Below are positions 24,508 through 39,158 of a stretch of 64,000 nucleotides of DNA, in pieces; within the stretch, counting starts at the first letter, position 1; every line of letters begins with the position of its first letter. The notes below the pieces were generated by a model that saw only the letters and a list, made by a program, of their open reading frames with translations, did not search any database and was not told the DNA's origin. This DNA comes from Eledone cirrhosa. Taxonomy: Eukaryota; Mollusca; Cephalopoda; Octopoda; Eledonidae. The stretch lies in NCBI GenBank assembly GCA_964016885.1, contig OZ024749.1, positions 20,479,751 through 20,543,750 on the forward strand. Reading direction: 5' to 3'. Made by a program: the position numbers and the translations under genes.

Positions 24508-25910
24508 CAGCTAGGTGGACTGTGACTGTTGGCAGAGTACAGTGGACTATACCATACTGTGGTACCTACTTACAGCTAGGTGGACTGTCACTGTTGGCAC
24601 AGTACAGTGGACTATACCAGACTGTGGTGCCTACTTACAGCAAGGTGGACTGTGACTGTTGACAGTACAGTGTACTATACCAGACTGTGGTACCTACTTA
24701 CAGCTAGGTGGACTGAGCTGTTGCCATAGTACAGTGGACTATACCATACTGTGGTACCTACTTACAGCTAGGTGGACTGTGACTGTTGACAGTACAGTGG
24801 ACTATACCATACTGTGGTGCCTACTTATAGCTAGGTGGACTGTGACTGTTGACATAGTACAGTGGACTATACCATACTGTGGTACCTACTTACAGCTAGG
24901 TGGACTGTGACTGTTGACAGTACAGTGGACTATACCATACTGTGGTACCTACTTACAGCTAGGTGGACTGTGACTGTTGACAGTACAGTGGACTATACCA
25001 TACTGTGGTACCTACTTACAGCTAGGTGGACAGTGACTGTTGACAGTACAGTGGACTATACCATACTGTGGTACCTACTTACAGCTAGGTGGACTGTGAC
25101 TGTTGACAGTACAGTGGACTATACCATACTGTGGTACCTACTTACAGCTAGGTGGACTGTGACTGTTGACACAGTACAGTGGACTATACCATACTGTGGT
25201 GCCTACTTACAGCTAGGTGGACTGTGACTGTTGACAGTACAGTGGACTATACCATACTGTGGTGCCTACTTACAGCTAGGTGGACTGTGACTGTTGACAT
25301 AGTACAGTGGACTATACCATACTGTGGTACCTACTTACAGCTAGGTGGACTGTGACTGTTGACATAGTAGTGGACTATACCATACTGTGGTACCTACTTA
25401 CAGCTAGGTGGACTGTGACTGTTGACAGTACAGTGGACTATACCATACTGTGGTACCTACTTACAGCTAGGTGGACTGTGACTGTTGACATAGTACAGTG
25501 GACTATACCATACTGTGATAACTACTTACAGCTAGGTGGACTGAGCTGTTGACATAGTACAGTGGACTATACCATACTGTGGTACCTACTTACAGCTAGG
25601 TGGACTGTGACTGTTGACAGTACAGTGGACTATACCATACTGTGGTACCTACTTACAGCTAGGTGGACTGTGACTGTTGACATAGTACAGTGGACTATAC
25701 CAACTGTGGTACCTACTTACAGCTAACTGGACTGAGCTGTTGACATAGTACAGTGGACTATACCATACTGTGGTACCTACTAACAACTAGCTGGACTGTG
25801 AGTGTTGACAGTACAATGGACTATACCATACTCTGGTACCTACTTACAGCTAGGTGGACTGTGACTGTTGACATAGTACAGTGGACTATACCAACTGTGG
25901 TACCTACTTA

Positions 25911-26884
25911 CAGCTATGTGAACTGAGCTGTTGACATAGTACAGTGGACTATACCAGACTGTGGTACCTACTTACAGCTAGGTGGACTGTGACTGTTGGA
26001 GCAGTACAGTGGACTATACCATACTGTGGTACCTACTTACAGCTAGGTGGAGTGTGACTGTTGTCAGTACCGTGGACTATACCATACTGTGGTACCTACT
26101 TACAGCTAGGTGGACTATGACTTTTGACAGTACAGTGGACTATACCAGACTGTGGTACCTACTTACAGCTAGGTGGACTGTGACTGTTGGCAGTACAGTG
26201 GACTGTGACTGTTGGCAGTACAGTGGACTATACCATACTGTGGTACCTACTTACAGCTAGGTGGACTGTGACTGTTGACAGTACAATGGACTATACCATA
26301 CTGTGGTATCTACTTACAGCTAGGTGGACTGTGACTGTTGACAGTACAGTGGACTATACCAGTCTGTGGTACCTACTTACAGCTAGGTGGACTCTGACTG
26401 TTGGCCGTACAGTGGACTCTACCATACTGTGGTACCTACTTACAGCTAGGTGGACTGTGACTGTTGACAGTACAGTGGACTATACCAGACTGTGGTACCT
26501 ACTTACAGCTAGGTGGACTGTTACTGTTGACAGTGGATTATACCATACTGTGGTATCTACTTACAGCTAGTTGGACTGTGACTTTTGACAGTACAGTGGA
26601 CTATACCAGACTGTGGTGGTGCCTACTTACAGCTAGGTGGACTGTGACTGTTGGGACAGTACAGTGGACTATACCAGACTGTGGTACCTACTTACAGCTA
26701 GGTGGACTGAGCTGTTGCCATAGTACAGTGGACTATACCATACTGTGGTACCTACTTACATCTAGGTAGACTGTGACTGTTGACAGTACAGTGGACCATA
26801 CCATACTGTGGTACCTACTTACAGCTAGGTGGACTGTGACTGTTGACAGTAGAGTGGACTATACCACACTGTGGTACCTACTTA
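25911..26884 (+). repeat. Cassette A copy, first member of 1,357-bp tandem
   Basis: Marked by CTATGTGAACTG, GGTGGAGTGTGAC and CAGTGGATTATACC. The usual GGTGCC/CAGCAAGG/GGCTCAG stretch is replaced by CCAGACTG and GAGCTGTTGCCATAG monomers. Confidence 0.83.
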
Positions 26885-27267
26885 CAGCTAGGTGGACTGT
26901 GACTGTTGGCACAGTACAGTGGACTATACCATACTGTGGTACCTACTTACAGCTAGGTGGACTGTGACTGTTGACAGTACAGTGGACTATACCATACTGT
27001 GGTACCTACTTACAGCTAGGTGGACTGTGACTGTTGACATAGTACAGTGGACTATACCAACTGTGGTACCTACTTACAGCTAACTGGACTGAGCTGTTGA
27101 CATAGTACAGTGGACTATACCATACTGTGGTACCTACTAACAACTAGCTGGACTGTGAGTGTTGACAGTACAATGGACTATACCATACTCTGGTACCTAC
27201 TTACAGCTAGGTGGACTGTGACTGTTGACATAGTACAGTGGACTATACCAACTGTGGTACCTACTTA

Positions 27268-28241
27268 CAGCTATGTGAACTGAGCTGTTGACATAGTACA
27301 GTGGACTATACCAGACTGTGGTACCTACTTACAGCTAGGTGGACTGTGACTGTTGGAGCAGTACAGTGGACTATACCATACTGTGGTACCTACTTACAGC
27401 TAGGTGGAGTGTGACTGTTGTCAGTACCGTGGACTATACCATACTGTGGTACCTACTTACAGCTAGGTGGACTATGACTTTTGACAGTACAGTGGACTAT
27501 ACCAGACTGTGGTACCTACTTACAGCTAGGTGGACTGTGACTGTTGGCAGTACAGTGGACTGTGACTGTTGGCAGTACAGTGGACTATACCATACTGTGG
27601 TACCTACTTACAGCTAGGTGGACTGTGACTGTTGACAGTACAATGGACTATACCATACTGTGGTATCTACTTACAGCTAGGTGGACTGTGACTGTTGACA
27701 GTACAGTGGACTATACCAGTCTGTGGTACCTACTTACAGCTAGGTGGACTCTGACTGTTGGCCGTACAGTGGACTCTACCATACTGTGGTACCTACTTAC
27801 AGCTAGGTGGACTGTGACTGTTGACAGTACAGTGGACTATACCAGACTGTGGTACCTACTTACAGCTAGGTGGACTGTTACTGTTGACAGTGGATTATAC
27901 CATACTGTGGTATCTACTTACAGCTAGTTGGACTGTGACTTTTGACAGTACAGTGGACTATACCAGACTGTGGTGGTGCCTACTTACAGCTAGGTGGACT
28001 GTGACTGTTGGGACAGTACAGTGGACTATACCAGACTGTGGTACCTACTTACAGCTAGGTGGACTGAGCTGTTGCCATAGTACAGTGGACTATACCATAC
28101 TGTGGTACCTACTTACATCTAGGTAGACTGTGACTGTTGACAGTACAGTGGACCATACCATACTGTGGTACCTACTTACAGCTAGGTGGACTGTGACTGT
28201 TGACAGTAGAGTGGACTATACCACACTGTGGTACCTACTTA
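27268..28241 (+). repeat. Cassette A copy, second member of 1,357-bp tandem
   Basis: Carries the same private set as 25911-26884, in the same order, at an exact 1,357-bp offset. Confidence 0.83.
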
Positions 28242-29198
28242 CAGCTAGGTGGACTGTGACTGTTGGCACAGTACAGTGGACTATACCATACTGTGGTACC
28301 TACTTACAGCTAGGTGGACTGTGACTGTTGACAGTACAGTGGACTATACCATACTGTGGTACCTACTTACAGCTAGGTGGACAGTGACTGTTGACAGTAC
28401 AGTGGACTATACCATACTGTGGTACCTACTTACAGCTAGGTGGACTGTGACTGTTGACAGTACAGTGGACTATACCATACTGTGGTACCTACTTACAGCT
28501 AGGTGGACTGTGACTGTTGACACAGTACAGTGAACTATACCATACTGTGGTGCCTACTTACAGCTAGGTGGACTGTGACTGTTGACAGTACAGTGGACTA
28601 TACCATACTGTGGTGCCTACTTACAGCTAGGTGGACTGTGACTGTTGACATAGTACAGTGGACTATACCATACTGTGGTACCTACTTACAGCTAGGTGGA
28701 CTGTGACTGTTGACATAGTAGTGGACTATACCATACTGTGGTACCTACTTACAGCTAGGTGGACTGTGACTGTTGACATAGTACAGTGGACTATACCATA
28801 CTGTGATAACTACTTACAGCTAGGTGGACTGAGCTGTTGACATAGTACAGTGGACTATACCATACTGTGGTACCTACTTACAGCTAGGTGGACTGTGACT
28901 GTTGACAGTACAGTGGACTATACCATACTGTGGTACCTACTTACAGCTAGGTGGACTGTGACTGTTGACATAGTACAGTGGACTATACCAACTGTGGTAC
29001 CTACTTACAGCTAACTGGATTGAGCTGTTGACATAGTACAGTGGACTATACCATACTGTGGTACCTACTAACAACTAGCTGGACTGTGACTGTTGACAGT
29101 ACAATGGACTATACCATACTCTGGTACCTACTTACAGCTAGGTGGACTGTGACTGTTGACATAGTACAGTGGACTATACCAACTGTGGTACCTACTTA

Positions 29199-30173
29199 CA
29201 GCTATGTGGACTGAGCTGTTGACATAGTACAGTGGACTATACCAGACTGTGGTACCTACTTACAGCTAGGTGGACTGTGACTGTTGGAGCAGTACAGTGG
29301 ACTATACCATACTGTGGTACCTACTTACAGCTAGGTGGACTGTGACTGTTGTCAGTTCCCTGGACTATACCATACTGTGGTACCTACTTACAGCTAGGTG
29401 GACTATGACTTTTGACAGTACAGTGGACTATACCAGACTGTGGTACCTACTTACAGCTAGGTGGACTGTGACTGTTGGCAGTACAGTGGACTGTGACTGT
29501 TGGCAGTACAGTGGACTATACCATACTGTGGTACCTACTTACAGCTAGGTGGACTGTGACTGTTGACAGTACAATGGACTATACCATACTGTGGTATCTA
29601 CTTACAGCTAGGTGGACTGTGACTGTTGACAGTACAGTGGACTATACCAGTCTGTGGTACCTACTTACAGCTAGGTGGACTCTGACTGTTGGCCGTACAG
29701 TGGACTCTACCATACTGTGGTACCTACTTACAGCTAGGTGGACTGTGACTGTTGACAGTACAGTGGACTATACCAGACTGTGGTACCTACTTACAGCTAG
29801 GTGGACTGTTACTGTTGACAGTGGACTATACCATACTGTGGTATCTACTTACAGCTAGTTGGACTGTGACTTTTGACAGTACAGTGGACTATACCAGACT
29901 GTGGTGTTGCCTACTTACAGCTAGGTGGACTGTGACTGTTGGGACAGTACAGTGGACTATACCATACTGTGGTGCCTACTTACAGCAAGGTGGACTGTGA
30001 CTGTTGGCTCAGTACAGTGGACTATACCATACTGTGGTACCTACTTACATCTAGGTAGACTGTGACTGTTGACAGTACAGTGGACCATACCATACTGTGG
30101 TACCTACTTACAGCTAGGTGGACTGTGACTGTTGACAGTAGAGTGGACTATACCACACTGTGGTACCTACTTA
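29199..30173 (+). repeat. Cassette A copy, complete
   Basis: Private changes are GTCAGTTCCCTGG near 29351 and CTGTGGTGTTGCC near 29900. It lacks the private markers of the neighbouring 1,357-bp tandem, so it is a separate lineage. Confidence 0.82.
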
Positions 30174-30620
30174 CAGCTAGGTGGACTGTGACTGTTGGCA
30201 CAGTACAGTGGACTATACCATACTGTGGTACCTACTTACAGCTAGGTGGACTTAGACTGTTGGCACAGTACAGTGGACTATACCAGACTGAGGTGCCTAC
30301 TTACAGCTAGGTGGACTGTGACTGTTGACAGTACAGTGGACTATACCATACTGTGGTACCTACTTACAGCTAGGTGGACTGAGCTGTTGACATAATACAG
30401 TGGACTATACCATACTGTGGTACCTACTTACAGCTAGGTGGACTGAGCTGTTGACATAGTACAGTGGACTATACCATACTGTGGTACCTACTAACAGCTA
30501 GGTGGACTGTGACTGTTGGCAGTACAGTGGACTATACCATACTGTGGTACCTACTTACAGCTAGGTGGACTGTGACTGTTGACAGTACAGTGGACTATAC
30601 CAGACTGTGGTACCTACTTA

Positions 30621-30943
30621 CAGCTAGGTGGACTGTGACTGTTGGCACAGTACAGTGGAATATATCATACAATGGTACCTACTTACAGCTAGGTGGACTG
30701 TGAATGTTGACATTACAGTGGACTATACCACACTGTGGTACCTACTTAAAGCTAGGTGGACTGCGACTGTTGGCACAGTACAGTGGACTATACCATACTG
30801 TGGTACCTACTTACAGCTAGGTGGACTGCGACTGTTGGCACAGTACAGTGGACTATACCAGACTGTGGTACCTACTTACAGCTAGGTGGACTGTGACTGT
30901 TGACACCGTACAGTGGACTATACCATACTGTGGTACCTACTTA
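30621..30943 (+). repeat. Cassette E copy
   Basis: Complete. The private change CATACAATGGTACC at 30667-30680 replaces CATACAGTGG. Confidence 0.8.
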
Positions 30944-33900
30944 CAGCTAGGTGGACTGTGACTGTTGACAGTACAGTGGACTATACCATACTGTGGTACC
31001 TACTTACAGCTAGGTGGACTGTGACTGTTGGCACAGTACAGTGGACTATACCATACTGTGGTACCTACTTACAGCTAGGGGGACTGTGACTGTTGACAGT
31101 ACAGTGGACTATACCATACTGTGGTGCCTACTTACAGCGAGGTGGACTGTGACTGTTGACAGTACAGTGGACTATACCATACTGTAGTACCTACTTACAG
31201 CTAGGTGGACTGTGACTGTTGACAGTACAGTGGACTATACCATACTGTGGTACCTACTGACAGCTAGGTGGACTGTGACTGTTGACAGTACAGTGGACTC
31301 TACCATACTGTGGTGCCTACTTACAGCTAGGTGGACTGTTACTGTTGACAGTGGACTATACCATACTGTGGTATCTACTTACAGCTAGGTGACTGTGACT
31401 TTTGACAGTACAGTGGACTATACCAGACTGTGGTGGTGCCTACTTACAACTAGGTGGACTGTGACTGTTGGGACAGTACAGTGGACTATACCATACTGTG
31501 GTCCCTACTTACAGCAAGGTGGACTGTGACTGTTGGCACAGTACTGTGGACTATACCATACTGTGGTACCTACTTACATCTAGGTAGACTGTGACTGTTG
31601 ACAGTACAGTGGACCATACCATACTGTGGTACCTACTTACAGCTAGGTGGACTGTGACTGTTGACAGTAGAGTGGGCTATACCACACTGTGGTACCTACT
31701 TACAGCTAGGTGGACTGTGACTGTTGGCACAGTACAGTGGACTATACCATACTGTGGTACCTACTTACAGCTAGGTGGACTGTGACTGTTGGCACAGTAC
31801 AGTGGACTATACCAGACTGTGGTGCCTACTTACAGCTAGGTGGACTGTGACTGTTGACAGTACAGTGGACTGTGACAGTTGACAGTACAGTGTACTATAC
31901 CAGACTGTGGTACCTACTTACAGCTAGGTGGACTGAGCTGTTGCCATAGTACAGTGGACTATACCATACTGTGGTACCTACTTACAGCTAGGTGGACTGA
32001 GCTGTTAGCACAGTACAGTGGACTATATCATACTGTGGTACCTACTTACAGCTAGGTGGACTGAGCTGTGGACATAGTACAGTGGACTATACCATACTGT
32101 GGTACCTACTTACAGCTAGGTGGACTGAGCTGTTGGCACAGTACAGTGGACTATACCATACTGTGGTACCTACTTACAGCTAGGTGGACTGAGCTGTTGA
32201 CATAATACAATGGACTATACCATACTGTGGTACCTACTTACAGCTAGGTGGACTGTGACTGTTGACAATACAGTGTACTATACCAGACTGTGGTACCTAC
32301 TTAAAGCTAGGTGGACTGCGACTGTTGGCACAGTACAGTGGACTATACCATACTGTGGTACCTACTTACAGCTAGGTGGACTGCGACTATTGGCACAGTA
32401 CAGTGGACTATACCAGACTGTGGTACCTACTTACAGCTAGCTGGACTGTGACTGTTGACACCGTACAGTGGACTATACCATACTGTGGTACCTACTTACA
32501 GCTAGGTGGACTGTGACTGTTGACAGTACAGTGGACTATACCATACTGTGGTACCTACTTACAGCTAGGTGGACTGTGACTGTTGGCACAGTACAGTGGA
32601 CTATACCATACAGTGGTACCTACTTACAGCTAGGGGGACTGTGACTGTTGACAGTACAGTGGACTATACCATACTGTGGTGCCTACTTACACGAGGTGGA
32701 CTGTGACTGTTGACAGTACAGTGGACTATACCATACTGTAGTACCTACTTACAGCTAGGTGGACCGTGACTGTTGACAGTACAGTGGACTATACCATACT
32801 GTGGTACCTACTGACAGCTAGGTGGACTGAGATGTTGACATAGTACAGTGGACTATACCATACTGTGGTACCTACTTACAGCTAGGTGGACTGTGACTGT
32901 TGACAGTACAGTGGACTATACCATACTGTGGTGCCTACTTACAGCTAGGTGGACTGTGACTGTTGACATAGTACAGTGGACTATACCATACTGTGGTACC
33001 TACTTACAGCTAGGTGGACTGTGACTGTTGACAGTACAGTGGACTATACCATACTGTGGTACCTACTTACAGCTAGGTGGACTGTGACTGTTGACAGTAC
33101 AGTGGACTATACCATACTGTGGTACCTACTTACAGCTAGGTTGAGAGTGACTGTTGACAGTACAGTGGACTATACCATACTGTGGTACCTACTTACAGCT
33201 AGGTGGACTGTGACATTTGACAGTACAGTGGACTATACCATACTGTGGTACCTACTTACAGCTAGATGGACTGTGACTGTTGACACAGTACAGTGGACTA
33301 TACCATACTGTGGTGCCTACTTACAGCTAGGTGGACTATGAGTGTTGAGAGTACAGTGGACTATACCATACTGTGGTGCCTACTTACAGCTATGTGGACT
33401 GTGACTGTTGACATAGTACAGTGGACTATACCATACTGTGGTACCTACTTACAGCTAGGTGGACTGTGACTGTTGACATAGTACAGTGGACTATACCATA
33501 CTGTGGTACCTACTTACAGCTAGGTGGACTGTGACTGTTGACATAGTACAGTGGACTATACCATACTGTGGTAACTACTTACAGCTAGGTGGACTGAGCT
33601 GTTGACATAGTACAGTGGACTATACCATACTGTGTTATCTACTTAGAGCTAGGGGGACTGTGACTGTTGACAGTACAGTGGACTATACCATACTGTGTTA
33701 CCTACTTACAGCTAGGTGGACTGTGACTGTTGACATAGTACAGTGGACTATACCAACTGTGGTACCTACTTACAGCTAGCTGGACTGAGCTGTTGACATA
33801 GTACAGTGGACTATACCATACTGTGGTACCTACTTACAACTAGCTGGACTGTGACTGTTGACAGTACAATGGACTATACCATACTCTGGTACCTACTTAC

Positions 33901-33963
33901 AGCTAGGTGGACTGTGACTGTTGACATAGTACAGTGGACTATACCAACTGTGGTACCTACTTA

Positions 33964-34875
33964 CAGCTATGTGGACTGAGCTGTTGACATAGTACAGTGG
34001 ACTATACCAGACTGTGGTACCTACTTACAGCTAGGTGGACTGCGACTGTTGGAGCAGTACAGTGGACTATACCATACTGTGGTACCTACTTAGAGCTAGG
34101 TGGACTGTGACTGTTGACAGTACAGTGGACTATACCAGACTGTGGTACCTACTTACAGCTAGGTGGACTGTGACTGTTGGCAGTACAGTGGACTGTGACT
34201 GTTGGCAGTACAGTGGACTATACCATACTGTGGTACCTACTTACAGCTAGGTGGACTGTGACTGTTGAAAGTACAATGGACTATACCATACTGTGGTATC
34301 TACTTACAGCTAGGTGGACTGTGACTGTTGACAGTACAGTGGACTATACCAGTCTGTGGTACCTACTTACAGCTAGGTGGACTCTGACTGTTGGCAGTAC
34401 AGTGGACTCTACCATACTGTGGTACCTACTTACAGCTAGGTGGACTGTGACTATTGACAGTACAGTGGACTATACCAGACTGTGGTACGTACTTACAGCT
34501 AGGTGGACTGTGACTGTTGACAGTGGACTATACCATACTGTGGTATCTACTTACAGCTAGGTGGACTGTGACTGTTGACAGTACAGTGGACTATACCAGA
34601 CTGTGTTGGTGCCTACTTACAGCTAGGTGGACTGTGACTGTTGGGACAGTACAGTGGACTATACCATACTGTGGTCCCTACTTACAGCAAGGTGGACTGT
34701 GACTGTTGGCACAGTACAGTGGACTATACCATACACTGGTACCTACTTACATCTAGGTAGACTGTGACTGTTGACAGTACAGTGGACTATACCATACTGT
34801 GGTACCTACTTACAGCTAGGTGGACTGTGACTGTTGACAGTAGAGTGGACTATACCACACTGTGGTACCTACTTA
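33964..34875 (+). repeat. Cassette A copy, one monomer short
   Basis: The GTACCGTGG monomer is missing. The 58-bp and CAGCTAGG units read GTGACTGTTGAC rather than GTTACTG or GACTTTTGAC, and GGCAGTACAGTGGACTC replaces the GGCCGTA form. Private: GTGGTACGTAC near 34482. Confidence 0.8.
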
Positions 34876-35649
34876 CAGCTAGGTGGACTGTGACTGTTGG
34901 CACAGTACAGTGGACTATAGCATAATGTGGTACCTACTAACAGCTAGGTGGACTGTGACTGTTGGCACAGTACAGTGGACTATACCATACTGTGGTACCT
35001 ACTTACAGCTAGGTGGACTGTGACTGTTGGCACAGTACAGTGGACTATACCATACTGTGGTACCTACTTACAGCTAGGTGGACTGTGACTGTTGGCACAG
35101 TACAGCGGACTATATCATACTGTGGTACCTACTTACGGCTAGGTGGACTGTGACTGTTGGCACAGTACAGTGGACTATATAATACTGTGGTACCTACTTA
35201 CAGCTAGGTGGACTGTGACTGTTGACAGTACAGTGGACTATACCATACTGTGGTACCTACTTACAGCTAGGTGGACTGTGACTGTTGACAGTACAGTGGA
35301 CTATACCATACTGTGGTACCTACTTACAGCTAGATGGACTGTAATTGTTGACAGTAGAGTGGACTATACCACACTGTGGTACCTATTTACAGCTAGGTGG
35401 ACTGTGACTGTTGGCACAGTACAGTGGACTATACCATACTATGGTACCTACTTACAGCTAGGTGGACTGTGACTGTTGGCACAGTACAGTGGACTATACC
35501 ATACTGTGGTACCTACTTACAGCTAGGTGGACTGTGACTGTTGGCACAGTACAGTGGACTATACCATACTGTGGTACCTACTTACAGCTAGGTGAACTGT
35601 GACTGTTGGCACAGTACAGTGGACCATACCATACTGTGGTACCTACTTA

Positions 35650-36037
35650 CAGCTAGGTGGACTGTGACTGTTGGCACAGTACAGTGGAATATATCATACA
35701 GTGGTACCTACTTACAGCTGGGTGGACTGTGACTGTTGACAGTACAGTGGACTATACCACACTGTTGTACCTACTTACAGCTAGGTGGACTGCGACTGTT
35801 GGCACAGTACAGTGGACTATACCATACTTTGGTACCTACTTACAGCTAGGTGGACTGCGACTGTTGGCACAGTACAGTGGACTATACCATACTGTGGAAC
35901 CTACTTACAGCTAGGTGGACTGCGACTGTTGGCACAGTACAGTGGACTATACCAGACTGTGGTACCTACTTACAGCTAGGTGGACTGTGACTGTTGACAC
36001 CGTACAGTGGACTATACCATACTGTGGTACCTACTTA
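35650..36037 (+). repeat. Cassette E copy (long form)
   Basis: Long form with three CTGCGACTG monomers, like 3004 and 48968. Private changes include CAGCTGGGTGG near 35716, CTGTTGTACC near 35763 and CTGTGGAACC near 35893. Confidence 0.8.
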
Positions 36038-38236
36038 CAGCTAGGTGGACTGTGACTGTTGACATAGTACAGTGGACTATACCACACTGTGGTCCCTACT
36101 TACAGCTAGGTGGACTGTGACTGTTGACACAATACAGTGGACTATACCAGACTGTGGTGCCTACTTACAGCTAGGTGGACTGTGACTGTTGACAGTACAG
36201 TGGACTGTGACTGTTGACAGTACAGTGTACTATACCAGACTGTGGTACCTACTTACAGCTAGGTGGACTGAGCTGTTGCCATAGTACAGTGGACTATACC
36301 ATACTGTGGTACCTACTTACAGCTTGGTGGACTGAGCTGTTAGCACAGTACAGTGGACTATACCATACTGTGGTACCTACTTACAGCTAGGTGGACTGAG
36401 CTGTTGACATAGTACAGTGGACTATACCATACTGTGGTACCTACTTACAGCTAGGTGGACTGAGCTGTTGGCACAGTACAGTGGACTATACCAACTGTGG
36501 TACCTACTTACAGCTAGGTGGACTGAGCTGTTGACATAATACAGTGGACTATACCATACTGTGGTACCTACTTACAGCTAGGTGGACTGTGACTGTTGAC
36601 AGTACAGTGGACTATACCATACTGTGGTACCTACCTACAGCTAGGTGGACTGAGCTGTTGACATAGTACAGTGGACTATACCATACTGTGGTACCTACTT
36701 ACAGCTAGGTGGACTGTGACTGTTGACAGTACAGTGGACTATACCATACTGTGGTACCTACTGACAGCTAGGTGGACTGAGATGTTGACATAGTACAGTG
36801 GGCTATACCATACTGTGGTCCCTACTTACAGCTAGGTGGACTGTGACTGTTGACAGTACAGTGGACTATACCATACTGTGGTGCCTAGTTACAGCTAGGT
36901 GGACTGTGACTGTTGACATAGTAGAGTGGACTATACCATACTGTGGTACCTACTTACAGCTAGGTGGACTGTGACTGTTGACATAGTACAGTAGACTATA
37001 CCATACTGTGGTACCTACTTACAGCTAGGTGGACTGTGACTGTTGACAGTACAGTGGACTATACCATACTGTGGTACCTACTTACAGCTAGGTGGACTGT
37101 GACTGTTGACAGTACAATGGACTATACCATACTGTGGTACCTACTTACAGCTAGGTGGACTGTGACTGTTGACAGTACAGTGGACTATACCATACTGTGG
37201 TAACTACTTACAGCTAGGTGGACTGTGACTGTTGGCACAGTACAGTGGACTATACCATACTGTGGTGCCTACTTACAGCTAGGTGGACTGTGACTGTTGA
37301 CAGTACAGTGGACTATACCATACTGTGGTACCTACTTACAGGTAGGTGGACTGTGACTGTTGACATAGTACAGTGGACTATACCATACTGTGGTACCTAC
37401 TTACAGCTAGGTGGACTGTGACTGTTGACAGTACAGTGGACTATACCATACTGTGGTACCTACTTACAGCTAGGTGGACTGTGACTGTTGACATAGTACA
37501 GTGGACTATACCATACTGTGGTACCTACTTACAGCTAGGTGGACTGTGACTGTTGACATATTACAGTGGACTATACCATACTGTGGTACCTACTTACAGC
37601 TAGGTGCACTGTGACTGTTGACATAGTACAGTGGACTTTACCAACTGTGGTACCTACTTACAGCTAGGTAGACTGAGCTGTTGAGATAGTACAGTGGACT
37701 ATACCATACTGTGGTACCTACTTACAGCTAGGTGGACTGTGACTGTTGACAGTACAGTGGACTATACCATACTGTGGTACCTACTTACAGCTAGGTGGAC
37801 TGTGACTGTTGACATAGTACAGTGGACTATACCAACTGTGGTACCGACTTACAGCTAGCTGGACTGAGCTGTTGACATAGTACAGTGGACTATACCATAC
37901 TGTGGTACCTACTTACAGCTAGGTGGACTGTGACTGTTGACAGTACAGTGGACTATACCATACTGTGGAACCTACTTACAGCTAGGTGGACTGCGACTGT
38001 TGGCACAGTACAGTGGACTATACCAGACTGTGGTACCTACTTACAGCTAGGTGGACTGTGACTGTTGACACCGTACAGTGGACTATACCATACTGTGGTA
38101 CCTACTTACAGCTAGGTGGACTGTGAGTGTTGAGAGTACAGTGGACTATACCATACTGTGGTACCTACTTACAGCTAGGTGGACTGTGACTGTTGGCACA
38201 GTACAGTGGACTATACCATACTGTGGTACCTACTTA

Positions 38237-38431
38237 CAGCTAGGTAGACTGTGACTGTTGGCACAGTACAGTGGACTATACCACACTGTGGTACCTACTT
38301 CCAGCTAGGTGGACTGTGACTGTTGGCACAGCACAGTGGACTATACCATACTGTGGTACCTACTTACAGCTAGGTGGACTGTGACTGTTGACATGGTACA
38401 GTGGACTATACCACACTGTGGTCCCTACTTA
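38237..38431 (+). repeat. Cassette S copy (three-monomer form)
   Basis: First copy with the GGTAGACTG start and a separate GACATGGTA/GGTCCC monomer. This is the form that dominates right of 49 kb. Confidence 0.8.
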
Positions 38432-39158
38432 CAACTAGGTGGACTGTGACTGTTGACACAGTACAGTGGACTATACCAGACTGTGGTGCCTACTTACAGC
38501 TAGGTGGACTGTGACTGTTGACAGTACAGTGGACTGTGACGGTTGACAGTACAGTGTACTATACCAGACTGTGGTACCTACTAACAGCTAGGTGGACTGA
38601 GCTGTTGCCATAGTACAGTGGACTATACCATACTGTGGTACCTACTTACAGCTAGGTGGACTGAGCTGTTAGCACAGTACAGTGGACTATACCATACTGT
38701 GGTACCTACTTACAGCTAGGTGGACTGAGCTGTTGACATAATACAGTGGACTATACCATACTGTGGTACCTACTTACAGCTAGGTGGACTGTGACTGTTG
38801 ACAGTACAGTGGACTATACCATACTGTGGTACCTACTTACAGCTAGGTGGACTGAGCTGTTGACATAGTACAGTGGACTATACCATACTGTGGTACCTAC
38901 TTACAGCTAGGTGGACTGTGACTGTTCACAGTACAGTGGACTATACCATACTGTGGTACCTACTTACAGCTAGGTGGACTGAGCTGTTGACATAGTACAG
39001 TGGACTATACCATACTGTGGTGCCTACTTACAGCTAGGTGGACTGTGACTGTTGACATAGTAGAGTGGACTATACCATACTGTGGTACCTACTTACAGCT
39101 AGGTGGACTGGGACTGTTGACAGTACAGTGGACTATACCATACTGTGGTACCTACTTA

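Larger units (their letters stand above)
25600..28380 (+). repeat. 1,357-bp tandem duplication, nearly identical copies
   Basis: Copy 1 is about 25600-26956 and copy 2 about 26957-28313, followed by about 67 bases of renewed match. Rare changes occur in both copies at exactly 1,357 bp: GTGAGTGTTGACAG (25798/27155), CTATGTGAACTG (25914/27271), GGTGGAGTGTG (26046/27403) and GTGGATTATACC (26530/27887). I noticed no difference between the copies. Confidence 0.87.

Noticed and set aside
24087..24662. 191-codon open frame as a repeat-protein gene
   Set aside because: It is a run of 63-bp satellite monomers bounded by phase-shifting copies. It has no distinct start region, no flanking unique sequence and no different base or codon use. 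The same holds for 41191-41640 (149 codons), 8202-8633 (143), 44722-45153 (143) and all shorter ones.
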